This document shows positions 1 through 6,413 of a DNA stretch of 8,799 nucleotides, one piece after another. A program made the translations under genes and the position numbers. The notes under the pieces are model-generated. The model saw only the letters and a list, made by a program, of their open reading frames with translations. It ran no database searches and had not been told where the DNA came from. Numbering within the stretch: position 1 is the first letter of the stretch; each line of letters begins with the position of its first letter. Origin of the DNA: Clostridium sp. CAG:1024 (lineage in GTDB: Bacteria > Bacillota > Clostridia > Christensenellales > CAG-138); the NCBI GenBank assembly GCA_000432015.1, contig HF985371.1, forward strand, positions 1 through 8,799. Reading direction: 5' to 3'.

Positions 1-1
1 G

Positions 2-418
2 TGCCGCCACAATTTGAACTACTGGCGCAACGGCGAATACTTGGGCTTCGGCATTGCGGCGCATGGCTGCCTGCGGCTGGACGGCAAATGGACGCGCTTT
101 TCTAACACGGAGAGCCTTCGCATATATGATGCAAAGCTGCAAAAAGGCTGTCTGCCGCGAAACGAGACACTGCGCTTGCCGCCCATCGAGGAGATGTTCG
201 AGACGGTGATGCTGGGGCTCCGCACGCTTTCGGGCGTGTCCCTGCGCGAATTTTTCAGACGCTTTGACGTGCGCCTGGAGGAAATCTATGCAGAACCGGT
301 GGCGCAGCTGAGACGTGCGGGATGGCTCAATGAAACCGCCTATTCTTCGGGCTTTTTGGCGCTCAATGGAAAGGGACTTGACCTTCAGAATGCGGCGCTG
401 CAATTCTTTCTTTCCTGA
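2..418 (+). CDS. hemW: HemW-like radical SAM protein, C-terminal part only (5' end outside window)
   Basis: The reading frame is open from the left edge (base 2) to a TGA at 416-418, giving about 138 residues of a longer protein. The visible part starts in the conserved stretch HNLNYWRNGEYLGFG followed by AAHG, which matches the H-N-x-x-Y-W ... Y-x-G-x-G-x-x-A-H region of HemW (formerly called oxygen-independent coproporphyrinogen III oxidase-like). It continues through the small C-terminal domain to the usual GKGLDLQN ending. HemW is a cytoplasmic heme chaperone that carries a radical-SAM 4Fe-4S cluster. The CxxxCxxC cluster motif would be upstream and cannot be checked here. A TTG at base 14 is internal and is not the start. 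Position directly upstream of hrcA is the common Firmicute order, which supports the call. The Ser usual in the AHS motif is Gly here, a variation also found in Firmicute homologues. Confidence 0.88.
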   Translation, partial: CRHNLNYWRNGEYLGFGIAAHGCLRLDGKWTRFSNTESLRIYDAKLQKGCLPRNETLRLPPIEEMFETVMLGLRTLSGVSLREFFRRFDVRLEEIYAEPVAQLRRAGWLNETAYSSGFLALNGKGLDLQNAALQFFLS

Positions 419-455
419 ATTCACCGGATTGTCACATTTTTGTTCAGTCCCTTGC

Positions 456-484
456 TTGACTTTACTGCCGGGGAGTGCTATTTT
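456..484 (+). promoter_or_regulatory. Sigma-A-type promoter of the hrcA-grpE-dnaK-dnaJ operon
   Basis: The -35 box TTGACT (456-461) is separated by exactly 17 bp from a -10 box TATTTT (479-484). A TG at 476-477 gives an extended -10 (TGCTATTTT). The predicted transcription start is near 490, so the CIRCE operator lies at the start of the transcript, its usual place in Firmicute heat-shock operons. Confidence 0.75.
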
Positions 485-496
485 TTTGCTTAGAGA

Positions 497-523
497 TTAG
501 CACTCGACACAAATGAGTGCTAA
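497..523. promoter_or_regulatory. CIRCE operator (HrcA binding site)
   Basis: Perfect inverted repeat TTAGCACTC (497-505), 9-bp spacer (506-514), GAGTGCTAA (515-523), identical to the CIRCE consensus. HrcA dimers bind this element and repress the operon in the absence of stress. It lies just downstream of the -10 box and ends 24 bp before the preferred hrcA start codon, so it is also present in the 5' leader of the mRNA. Confidence 0.97.
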
Positions 524-531
524 CAAAACAG

Positions 532-542
532 AAGGGCGGTGA
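532..542 (+). promoter_or_regulatory. Shine-Dalgarno region that decides the hrcA start
   Basis: The stretch AAGGGCGGTGA resembles the anti-16S complement AAGGAGGTGA and ends 5 nt before the GTG at 548. The alternative in-frame GTG at 539 lies inside this stretch and would have no ribosome binding site of its own, so 548 is preferred. Confidence 0.55.
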
Positions 543-547
543 CTGGC

Positions 548-1585
548 GTGAAGCTCGATGCAAGAAAGCTGAAGATTTTGCAGGCGATCATTGACGAGTA
601 TATTCTCTCGGCAGCGCCGGTTGGCTCGCGGTCGATCAGCCGCACGGCGGGGTTCAACCTTTCCAGCGCGACCATCCGCAATGAGATGGCCGACCTTGAG
701 GAAATGGGCTTCCTCGAACAGCCGCATACCTCCGCGGGACGCATCCCGTCCGACAAGGCGTATCGGCTGTATGTGGATAATATCATGAACCGTGCGGCGC
801 TCAGCGAGGACGAGATCAAATACATCCGCTCTCATTTTACCGGGAAGGTGGACGAGGTCGAATCCGCGCTCAAGCAGACCGCGCAGGCATTGTCGGATAT
901 TACGCAGTACACGGCGATGGTGCTTCCCCCCGAGCTGGACAACGACCGGCTGCGGCACATCCAGCTTGTACCGCTCATCGAGGGCAAAGCGCTCATCGTG
1001 GTCGTGACGGATACGGGCTTTGCAAGGGATGCGATCATCCGTGTGGATGAGCATATGACGCCGCTCGAGCTTGAGCAGATCTCGCATCTGCTGACAGATC
1101 GGTTGCACGGGTGCCGCATGGATGCGGTCGGGGATCGGATCCAGCAGGTGCTGTCCGAGGAACTGTCGGGCAAGCGGGCGTTTCTTACGAGCGTTGTGGA
1201 TGCGATCTCGAGAAAGATCGCACCGAAACCGCACGATGTGGAGTTGTCCGGCACGGTGAACATGCTGCACTATCCGGAGTACAGCGACCTCAACAAAGCG
1301 CGTAACTTCCTGACCGCAGTGGAAGGCCGCGAGGCGCTCTACGGAATGCTGAAGAAAGCCAGTTCTCTCGAGTTTACGATCACGATCGGGCAGGAGAACG
1401 AGCATGAACCGCTCAAGGACTGCAGCGTTGTGACCGCGACGTACCGCATGGGCGATACTCCGATGGGAACGCTCGGCATCATCGGCCCGACGAGAATGAA
1501 TTACAGCAAGGTCATCTCGGTACTGGAGTACATGAGACGGAGTCTCGGCGAGGTCCTGACCAACTACATTGAGGAGGACAAATAA
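548..1585 (+). CDS. hrcA: Heat-inducible transcription repressor HrcA
   Basis: HrcA is the repressor of class I heat-shock genes and binds CIRCE DNA. The N-terminal winged-helix domain covers residues 1-75 and has the family signature SSATIRNEMADLEEMGFLEQ (39-58), then HTSAGRIPSDKAYRLYVD (60-77). The middle and C-terminal GAF-like dimerisation domain follows, with typical stretches such as NMLHYPEYSDLNKARNFL and a GTLGIIGPTRMNYSKVISVL ending. From the GTG at 548 the protein is 345 residues, normal for the family. A GTG at 539 would add three residues but falls inside the likely ribosome binding site. The gene is first in its operon, directly behind the CIRCE element, so it should autoregulate. 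Its stop (1583-1585) is followed after 2 nt by the grpE start, and the GGAGG serving grpE lies inside its last codons. Confidence 0.96.
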   Translation: MKLDARKLKILQAIIDEYILSAAPVGSRSISRTAGFNLSSATIRNEMADLEEMGFLEQPHTSAGRIPSDKAYRLYVDNIMNRAALSEDEIKYIRSHFTGKVDEVESALKQTAQALSDITQYTAMVLPPELDNDRLRHIQLVPLIEGKALIVVVTDTGFARDAIIRVDEHMTPLELEQISHLLTDRLHGCRMDAVGDRIQQVLSEELSGKRAFLTSVVDAISRKIAPKPHDVELSGTVNMLHYPEYSDLNKARNFLTAVEGREALYGMLKKASSLEFTITIGQENEHEPLKDCSVVTATYRMGDTPMGTLGIIGPTRMNYSKVISVLEYMRRSLGEVLTNYIEEDK

Positions 1586-1587
1586 CC

Positions 1588-2196
1588 TTGTCAAAGCATA
1601 AGAAAGAAGAAGCGGTGCAGACGGCGCAGGAAAGCGTCGAAACACCGGAAGCACCGGAAACGGCGCAAACGGACGCAGAGCAGACGGAAACGAAAACGGC
1701 CGAAGAGGACGCGGAGCCCGAAAGCTACACGCTGACCGCGGAGGAGTTCAAAACCGTGCAGATGCACATTCAACAGCTCCAAAAGGAAAAGGACGAAACG
1801 GTCGCGTTGTTGCAGCGTAATCAGGCGGATTTTGACAACTATCGCCGCCGCAATGCGTCGATCCGCTCGGACAGTCTTGAAGAAGGGCGCAGAGAGTGCA
1901 TCAAGGAACTGCTGCCCGTGCTTGACAACTTTGATCGGGCAATGGCCGCGGACAGCGGCGACGAGGGCTGGCGCGAGGGCATCGTGCTCGTGCAGCGGCA
2001 GCTCATGGATACGCTCGGAAAGCTCGGTCTCAGCGAGATCGATGCGACCGGCGCATTCGATCCCAATTTCCACGAAGCCGTCATGCAGGAAAAGGCAGAA
2101 GGACGGCAAAGCGGCGAAATCCTCGCGGTGTTCCAAAAGGGATATCGCGTTGGCGACAAGATCGTGCGTCATAGCATGGTCAAAGTCGCAGAATAA
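1588..2196 (+). CDS. grpE: Nucleotide exchange factor GrpE
   Basis: GrpE is the co-chaperone that releases ADP from DnaK. The 202-residue protein has a low-complexity acidic N-terminus rich in Glu, Thr and Ala (about 1-50). A long helical coiled-coil segment follows (about 50-90) and runs into the conserved FDNYRRRN motif. The C-terminal beta domain carries FDPNFHEAVMQEK and ends in VFQKGYRVGDKIVRHSMVKV, the GrpE signature. The start is TTG, with GAGGAGG (1571-1577) about 10 nt upstream inside the end of hrcA; only 2 nt separate the genes, which suggests translational coupling. The gene ends with tandem TAA TAA stops. The use of TTG should keep GrpE output low relative to DnaK, in line with its sub-stoichiometric role; that last point is inference. 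Confidence 0.96.
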   Translation: MSKHKKEEAVQTAQESVETPEAPETAQTDAEQTETKTAEEDAEPESYTLTAEEFKTVQMHIQQLQKEKDETVALLQRNQADFDNYRRRNASIRSDSLEEGRRECIKELLPVLDNFDRAMAADSGDEGWREGIVLVQRQLMDTLGKLGLSEIDATGAFDPNFHEAVMQEKAEGRQSGEILAVFQKGYRVGDKIVRHSMVKVAE

Positions 2197-2236
2197 TAAA
2201 GAAAAGCTTGAAAGAAAGAAACAGGAGGATACAGTT

Positions 2237-4093
2237 ATGGGTAAAATTATCGGCATTGATTTGGGTACTACCAATTCCTGCGTTGCTATTTTGGAAGGCG
2301 GCCAGCCCGTCGTGATCCCGAACTCGGAGGGTTCCCGCACCACACCGTCCGTCGTCGCGTTTAAGGACGGCGAGCGCATGGTCGGCACGCTTGCAAAGCG
2401 TCAGGCAATCACGAACCCGGAGCGCACGATCTCGTCGATCAAGCGCGACATGGGTTCCGACCGCAAAGTGCATATTGACGGCAAGGACTACACGCCGCAG
2501 GAGATCTCGGCCATGATCCTGCAAAAGCTCAAGCAGGAAGCGGAGAGCTATCTCGGCGAACCGGTCACGCAGGCGGTCATCACGGTGCCGGCATACTTCA
2601 CCGACAGCCAGCGTCAGGCGACGAAGGATGCGGGCCGCATCGCGGGTCTCGAGGTGCTCCGTATCATCAACGAGCCGACGGCTGCCGCACTTGCATACGG
2701 CATGGATAAAGAAAAGAACCAAAAGATCCTCGTGTACGACCTTGGTGGCGGCACGTTCGATGTTTCCATTCTTGAGATCGGCGACGGCGTGTTCGAGGTT
2801 CTTGCAACGGCGGGCAACAACCGCTTGGGCGGCGACGACTTCGACCAACGCCTCATGGACTACATCGCGGATGAGTTCAAGAAGAGCAACGGCATCGATC
2901 TGCGCTCCGACAAAATGGCGATGCAGCGTCTGAAGGAAGCTGCCGAAAAGGCGAAGATCGATCTCTCCGGCGTGGCGCAGACGAACATCAATCTGCCGTT
3001 CATCACGATGGACGCTTCCGGCCCGAAGCACCTCGACATGACGATCAGCCGTGCGAAGTTCAATGATCTGATCAGCGACCTGATCGACAAGACCCGTATC
3101 TGTGTCGAGAAGGCAATGACCGACGCAGGCCTCACGACCGCGCAGATCGACAAGGTCATTCTCGTCGGCGGTTCTTCCCGTATTCCCGCTGTGCAGGAGA
3201 TGGTCAAGAAGATCACCGGCAAAGATCCCTTCAAGGGCATCAACCCGGATGAGTGCGTCGCTATCGGCGCGGCCATTCAGGGCGGCGTTCTCGGCGGCGA
3301 GGTCAAGGACATTCTGCTGCTTGACGTTACGCCGTTGTCCCTTGGCATCGAGACCGTGGGCGGCGTGTTCACGCGCCTGATCGACCGCAACACGACCATC
3401 CCGACGAAGAAGAGCCAGATCTTCTCCACCGCCGCAGACGGCCAGACGAGCGTCGAAGTGCATGTGCTGCAGGGCGAGCGTGAAATGGCGCAGTATAACA
3501 AGACTCTCGGCCGCTTCCAGCTTGCAGGAATCGCACCCGCACCGCGCGGCGTACCGCAGATTGAGGTCACATTTGATATCGACGCGAACGGCATTGTTCA
3601 CGTTTCGGCAAAGGATCTCGGCACGGGCAACGAGCAGCAGGTGACCATCACGGCCTCCAGCAATCTCTCCGAGGAGGAGATCAAGCGCGCGGTCGACGAG
3701 GCGGAGCAGTTCGCAGGCGAAGACAAGAAGCGCAAGGAGGAGGTCGAGGTTCGCAACCAGGCTGACCAGCTTGTGTATACCACCGAGAAGAGCATGAAGG
3801 AAATGGCCGACAAGCTCGATGCAAACGACAAGGAGTCTATCGAAAAGGCACTTGCAGACCTGAAGAAGACGCTGGAGGGCAGCGATATCGAGATGATCAA
3901 GACTGCGACCGAGCATCTGACGGAGGTCAGCTACAATGCATTCGGCAAGGTGTATCAGCAGCAGGCCGCACAACAGCAGGCCGGCCAGCAGGCTGGCGGC
4001 GCGAACTACGGCGCGCAGCAGGGCGGTGCAAACGAGCCGCATGACGACAACGTGGTCGACGCAGACTACGAGGTCGTGGACGACAACAAATAA
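2237..4093 (+). CDS. dnaK: Molecular chaperone DnaK (Hsp70)
   Basis: This is a full-length 618-residue Hsp70. The ATPase domain opens with IIGIDLGTTNSCVA (residues 4-17), followed by the VITVPAYFTDSQRQATKDAG block, phosphate loop VYDLGGGTFDVS and the adenosine motif VILVGGSSRIPAVQ. The stretch after SIKRDMG lacks the roughly 24-residue insertion of Gram-negative DnaK, a Gram-positive hallmark. The interdomain linker and substrate-binding domain start near residue 358 (DILLLDVTPLSLGIETVGG). A helical lid follows, then a Gln/Gly/Ala-rich flexible tail (about 571-605) and the acidic end DADYEVVDDNK. The start is the ATG at 2237, with a consensus AGGAGG (2223-2228) 8 nt upstream in a purine-rich leader. 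The open frame continues upstream through grpE in another frame, but that part is not DnaK. This is the only ATG start in the operon and has the best ribosome binding site, fitting high expression. Confidence 0.98.
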   Translation: MGKIIGIDLGTTNSCVAILEGGQPVVIPNSEGSRTTPSVVAFKDGERMVGTLAKRQAITNPERTISSIKRDMGSDRKVHIDGKDYTPQEISAMILQKLKQEAESYLGEPVTQAVITVPAYFTDSQRQATKDAGRIAGLEVLRIINEPTAAALAYGMDKEKNQKILVYDLGGGTFDVSILEIGDGVFEVLATAGNNRLGGDDFDQRLMDYIADEFKKSNGIDLRSDKMAMQRLKEAAEKAKIDLSGVAQTNINLPFITMDASGPKHLDMTISRAKFNDLISDLIDKTRICVEKAMTDAGLTTAQIDKVILVGGSSRIPAVQEMVKKITGKDPFKGINPDECVAIGAAIQGGVLGGEVKDILLLDVTPLSLGIETVGGVFTRLIDRNTTIPTKKSQIFSTAADGQTSVEVHVLQGEREMAQYNKTLGRFQLAGIAPAPRGVPQIEVTFDIDANGIVHVSAKDLGTGNEQQVTITASSNLSEEEIKRAVDEAEQFAGEDKKRKEEVEVRNQADQLVYTTEKSMKEMADKLDANDKESIEKALADLKKTLEGSDIEMIKTATEHLTEVSYNAFGKVYQQQAAQQQAGQQAGGANYGAQQGGANEPHDDNVVDADYEVVDDNK

Positions 4094-4095
4094 AC

Positions 4096-4114
4096 CCGCC
4101 GAAACGAACGGCGG
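4096..4114. repeat. Small hairpin directly after the dnaK stop codon
   Basis: Perfect 6-bp inverted repeat CCGCCG (4096-4101) and CGGCGG (4109-4114) with a 7-nt loop, starting 3 nt after the dnaK TAA. There is no T-run behind it, so it is not a standard terminator. It may protect the dnaK 3' end after RNA processing, which is inference. Confidence 0.5.
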
Positions 4115-4128
4115 CAAATGCAGACGGA

Positions 4129-4155
4129 CGGAGGGCGCACACCGTGCGCCCTCTG
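4129..4155. repeat. Strong GC-rich hairpin in the dnaK-dnaJ gap
   Basis: GAGGGCGCAC (4131-4140) and GTGCGCCCTC (4144-4153) form a perfect 10-bp inverted repeat around a 3-nt loop. It extends to 12 bp with a G-T wobble (4130/4154) and a C-G pair (4129/4155). There is no following T-tract, so it is probably a processing, stabilising or attenuating element, or part of a small interspersed palindromic repeat. Its outer right arm overlaps the left arm of the next inverted repeat (4151-4183). Confidence 0.7.
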
Positions 4156-4183
4156 CCTGAAGGGGTGAGGGGCTTTGGCAGAG
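4151..4183 (+). promoter_or_regulatory. Possible RNA stem enclosing the dnaJ ribosome binding site and start codon
   Basis: CTCTGCC (4151-4157) is perfectly complementary to GGCAGAG (4177-4183), leaving a 19-nt loop. That loop contains the dnaJ Shine-Dalgarno stretch AAGGGGTGAGGGG (4160-4172) and the first two bases of its TTG start. The third start base and codons 2-3 are in the stem. The left arm shares 4151-4155 with the outer part of the upstream hairpin, so the two full structures compete. The complementarity is seen directly; a regulatory role is inferred. Confidence 0.4.
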
Positions 4184-5299
4184 AAACGAGATTATTATGA
4201 GGTGCTCGGCGTACCAAAGACGGCGACCGAGGCCGAGATCAAGAGCGCATTTCGCAAGCAGGCAAAAACCTGCCATCCGGATCTGCATCCGGGCGATAAG
4301 GAAGCGGAGGCGCGCTTCAAGGAACTGAACGAGGCTGCGGAGGTGCTGACCGATCCGGATAAGCGCGCAAAATACGATCAATTCGGCCATGCGGCATTTG
4401 ATCCGACGGCGGGCGGGCAAAACCCCTTTGAGGGCGGGTTCGGCTTCGGCGGATTTTCCGATATTTTCGACACCATGTTCGGCGGCGGCTTCGGCGGTTC
4501 GTCTCGCTCACATAACGGCCCCGTCCCGGGGAACGATTTGCGCTATAATTTGACGCTGACGTTTGAAGAAGCGGCGTTCGGCGCGAAAAAAGAGATTCTG
4601 ATCCCGCGCGAGGAAAGCTGCGAGGCCTGCGGCGGCACGGGCGCGAAGCCCGGCACGGAGACCGTTCGCTGCACGACCTGCGGCGGCACGGGGACGGTGC
4701 GTACACAGCAGTCCACGATCCTTGGCTCGTTCACCTCGACGCGTCCCTGCTCGGCGTGCAACGGTACGGGTAAGATCATTAAGGAACCCTGCTCGGAGTG
4801 CCGCGGAACGGGTCGCGTCCGCAAGAATAAACGCATCGCAGTGAACGTTCCGGCGGGCATTGACAACGGACAGACGATCAGCCTACGCGGCGAAGGCGAA
4901 GCGGGGCAGCGCGGCGGCCCGCGCGGCGATCTCTATGTGACGATCAACGTGCGCCCGCATAAGCTGTTTCGGAGAAAGGGGTACGACCTGTTCTGCGAAA
5001 TGCCGATCAGCTACACGACTGCGGCGCTCGGCGGCTCCATCGTCGTCCCGACGCTTTCGGGCAGCGTAAAATATACCGTGCCTGCGGGAACGCAGTCCGG
5101 CGCGACGTTCCGCCTGCGGGAGCAGGGCGTACAGCGGCTCCAGAGCAGCGGCAAGGGAGATCTGTTCGTAACGGTCGTTGTGGACGTGCCGAAACACTTG
5201 ACGGACGAGCAGAAAGAATTGCTCGAAAAGCTCGCGGAAAGCTTTGGCGACGCACAGCTGCGTCCGACGCGGCGGAGCATTTTCAACAAGAAAAAATAA
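4175..5299 (+). CDS. dnaJ: Molecular chaperone DnaJ (Hsp40, type I)
   Basis: DnaJ delivers unfolded clients to DnaK and stimulates its ATPase. The 374-residue protein has the full class I layout. The J domain covers residues 1-75, with the catalytic HPD at 34-36 and the KYDQFGHAAF end. A Gly/Phe-rich linker follows (about 77-115, FEGGFGFGGFSDIF). Four zinc-binding CxxCxGxG repeats are at 149-156, 166-173, 192-199 and 206-213 (CEACGGTG, CTTCGGTG, CSACNGTG, CSECRGTG). Two beta-sandwich client-binding domains follow, and the C-terminus is conserved (DVPKHLTDEQKELLEKLAESFG). The start is TTG at 4175, giving the usual MAEKRDYYEVLGV; GGGGTGAGG lies a few bases upstream. No CIRCE or promoter is seen in the 81-nt gap after dnaK, so dnaJ depends on read-through. 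One oddity is Cys33 just before HPD, where most homologues have Tyr. Confidence 0.97.
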   Translation: MAEKRDYYEVLGVPKTATEAEIKSAFRKQAKTCHPDLHPGDKEAEARFKELNEAAEVLTDPDKRAKYDQFGHAAFDPTAGGQNPFEGGFGFGGFSDIFDTMFGGGFGGSSRSHNGPVPGNDLRYNLTLTFEEAAFGAKKEILIPREESCEACGGTGAKPGTETVRCTTCGGTGTVRTQQSTILGSFTSTRPCSACNGTGKIIKEPCSECRGTGRVRKNKRIAVNVPAGIDNGQTISLRGEGEAGQRGGPRGDLYVTINVRPHKLFRRKGYDLFCEMPISYTTAALGGSIVVPTLSGSVKYTVPAGTQSGATFRLREQGVQRLQSSGKGDLFVTVVVDVPKHLTDEQKELLEKLAESFGDAQLRPTRRSIFNKKK

Positions 5300-5315
5300 G
5301 AGCTGATAAAAACAA

Positions 5316-5349
5316 CAAAGGACTGCGGAGTATGCGCCGCAGTCCTTTG
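5316..5349. terminator. Intrinsic terminator between convergent transcripts
   Basis: A 13-bp perfect stem, CAAAGGACTGCGG (5316-5328) with CCGCAGTCCTTTG (5337-5349), has an 8-nt loop. Read on the - strand it is followed by TTGTTTTTATC, a good U-rich tail, so it should terminate the - strand gene ending at 5374. On the + strand only three T residues follow within the stem and no real T-run, so termination after dnaJ may be weaker. It probably acts in both directions. Confidence 0.8.
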
Positions 5350-5373
5350 CTGCTGTGAAGCCAAACCGTTCTG

Positions 5374-5889
5374 CTAATTGCGGAACAAACGATACAGCGC
5401 ATCAAGTTCCCGCTGATTCTTAATGATCTGTACCTTGTCCGGATACCGCGCCGCAACGAGTCGAAAGGATTCCATGCGCGCAGGGGCGCAGCCGTCTAGG
5501 AGGATCCAGCGGAGAAAGGCGAAATCGAGCCGTTCCGAGCAGCCGGGCGCTACGCTTTCCCGCACCCGCCCGTGATAGCGGATTCTGCGGCGGATCAGGC
5601 GGAACAGACGACTGAGTCGTGGAAAGAGCAGGATAATGATGCGGTCGGAGGCTTCGAGCCGTTCCGCAAAGGAATACATTTGATAGTTTCCGTCAATCAC
5701 CCAGCCGTCCGGATGCGCAGAAAGAAACGCCGCGACTGTTGCAGCGGCGTCCGCATTGGAGCGCTCGATCCAGTTTTCCGAAAAATGCACCTGATCCAGA
5801 TAGAGCAACGGAAGATGCAGACGATCGCTGAGATATTTTGCAAGCGTTGACTTTCCGCTGCCGCTCAAACCGAGAATTGAAACTTTCAT
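5374..5889 (-). CDS. P-loop kinase-like ATPase of the FlaR / 'DNA topology modulation' family
   Basis: A 171-residue protein with an N-terminal Walker A P-loop, GLSGSGKST (residues 7-15). It then has the family features LDQVHFSENW (31-40), WVIDGNY (63-69), an Arg-rich helical lid region (RLIRRRIRYHGRVRE), and the C-terminal pattern APGCSERLDFAFLRWIL followed by KVQIIKNQRELD. This arrangement matches small adenylate-kinase-like ATPases annotated as DNA topology modulation protein FlaR. That name rests on thin genetic evidence, and the real substrate is generally unknown, so nucleotide or small-molecule kinase activity is equally possible. It starts at ATG (5889), only 3 nt after the stop of the upstream acetyltransferase, with no clear ribosome binding site, so translation is probably coupled. 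It is last in the - strand cluster, 25 bp before the terminator hairpin. Confidence 0.82.
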   Translation of the reverse strand: MKVSILGLSGSGKSTLAKYLSDRLHLPLLYLDQVHFSENWIERSNADAAATVAAFLSAHPDGWVIDGNYQMYSFAERLEASDRIIILLFPRLSRLFRLIRRRIRYHGRVRESVAPGCSERLDFAFLRWILLDGCAPARMESFRLVAARYPDKVQIIKNQRELDALYRLFRN

Positions 5890-5892
5890 AGT

Positions 5893-6402
5893 TTACCGAT
5901 GCAGCTCATAGAGATCCAGATAAAGCTGCTTTCCATGTTTGGAGCACACATCCTCGTGCGCGATCTTTTGCGCGTTCAGCCCCTCAATGAGGCGGACGCT
6001 CGCGGCGTTTCGCATGTCCGTTTCATAGTGGAATCGGTGATAGCCCCGTTGCACAAGAAACTCGACGAGCAGCAGGAGCGCTTCCCGGCCATATCCCTGC
6101 CCGCGGCAGGACGTTGCAAGCCAAAGCCCGAGGTCGACCGTCTGTCCCCAAAGGCCGTGCGCCTCGACACTGCCCATAAACGAGCCGTCTTTGGACATGA
6201 TGAGCCGCACAAAGCCCATGCGCGCCTGTTCGCGCAGATAGCAGTCGTGAAAGTATTCCGCGGCGTCCCGAATGTGCGGAAACGTCTCCGCAAACTGATA
6301 GCGCGCGGCTTCCGCGTCAAAGCCGTTCAGATAGTCCCGAAGATAGGCCGCACGGAGCGGGATGAGCGTCAAACGCTGTCCTTCGATACGGTCGGTCGTC
6401 AA
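5893..6402 (-). CDS. GNAT family N-acetyltransferase (RimJ/RimL-like)
   Basis: A 169-residue single-domain acyltransferase that should transfer an acetyl group from acetyl-CoA to an amine; the acceptor cannot be told. The first beta strand has the RimJ/RimL-type GQRLTLIPL (residues 8-16). The acetyl-CoA-binding motif A is SCRGQGYGREA (98-108, with the R/Q-x-x-G-x-G/A pattern), and NAASVRLIEGLN (132-143) is the conserved motif B. The first available standard start codon is the TTG at 6402, but it has no Shine-Dalgarno sequence close by. GGAGG at 6428-6432 (- strand) is spaced for an in-frame CTG at 6417, which overlaps the TGA of the upstream methyltransferase and would add five residues. The start is therefore uncertain. 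The downstream kinase gene follows after 3 nt. Confidence 0.85.
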   Translation of the reverse strand: MTTDRIEGQRLTLIPLRAAYLRDYLNGFDAEAARYQFAETFPHIRDAAEYFHDCYLREQARMGFVRLIMSKDGSFMGSVEAHGLWGQTVDLGLWLATSCRGQGYGREALLLLVEFLVQRGYHRFHYETDMRNAASVRLIEGLNAQKIAHEDVCSKHGKQLYLDLYELHR

Positions 6403-6413
6403 AATCCAGTCGT

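Noticed and set aside
445..487. Possible terminator after hemW ending in the T-run at 481-487
   Set aside because: No stable stem precedes the T-run, which is better explained as part of the extended -10 region of the heat-shock promoter.
497..1654. 385-codon open frame antisense to hrcA
   Set aside because: It lies opposite a confidently identified gene, has a shadow-like composition and would end inside the CIRCE element.
1832..4093. A 753-residue open frame that looks like a GrpE-DnaK fusion
   Set aside because: The 135 codons before 2237 lie over grpE in a different frame and resemble nothing. DnaK begins at the ATG at 2237 with a perfect ribosome binding site.
2180..4420. Very long open frame (746 codons) antisense to dnaK
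   Set aside because: Long antisense frames opposite dnaK are a well-known artefact of its codon usage. The protein is Leu/Arg/Ala-rich with no domain, and no start signal is seen.
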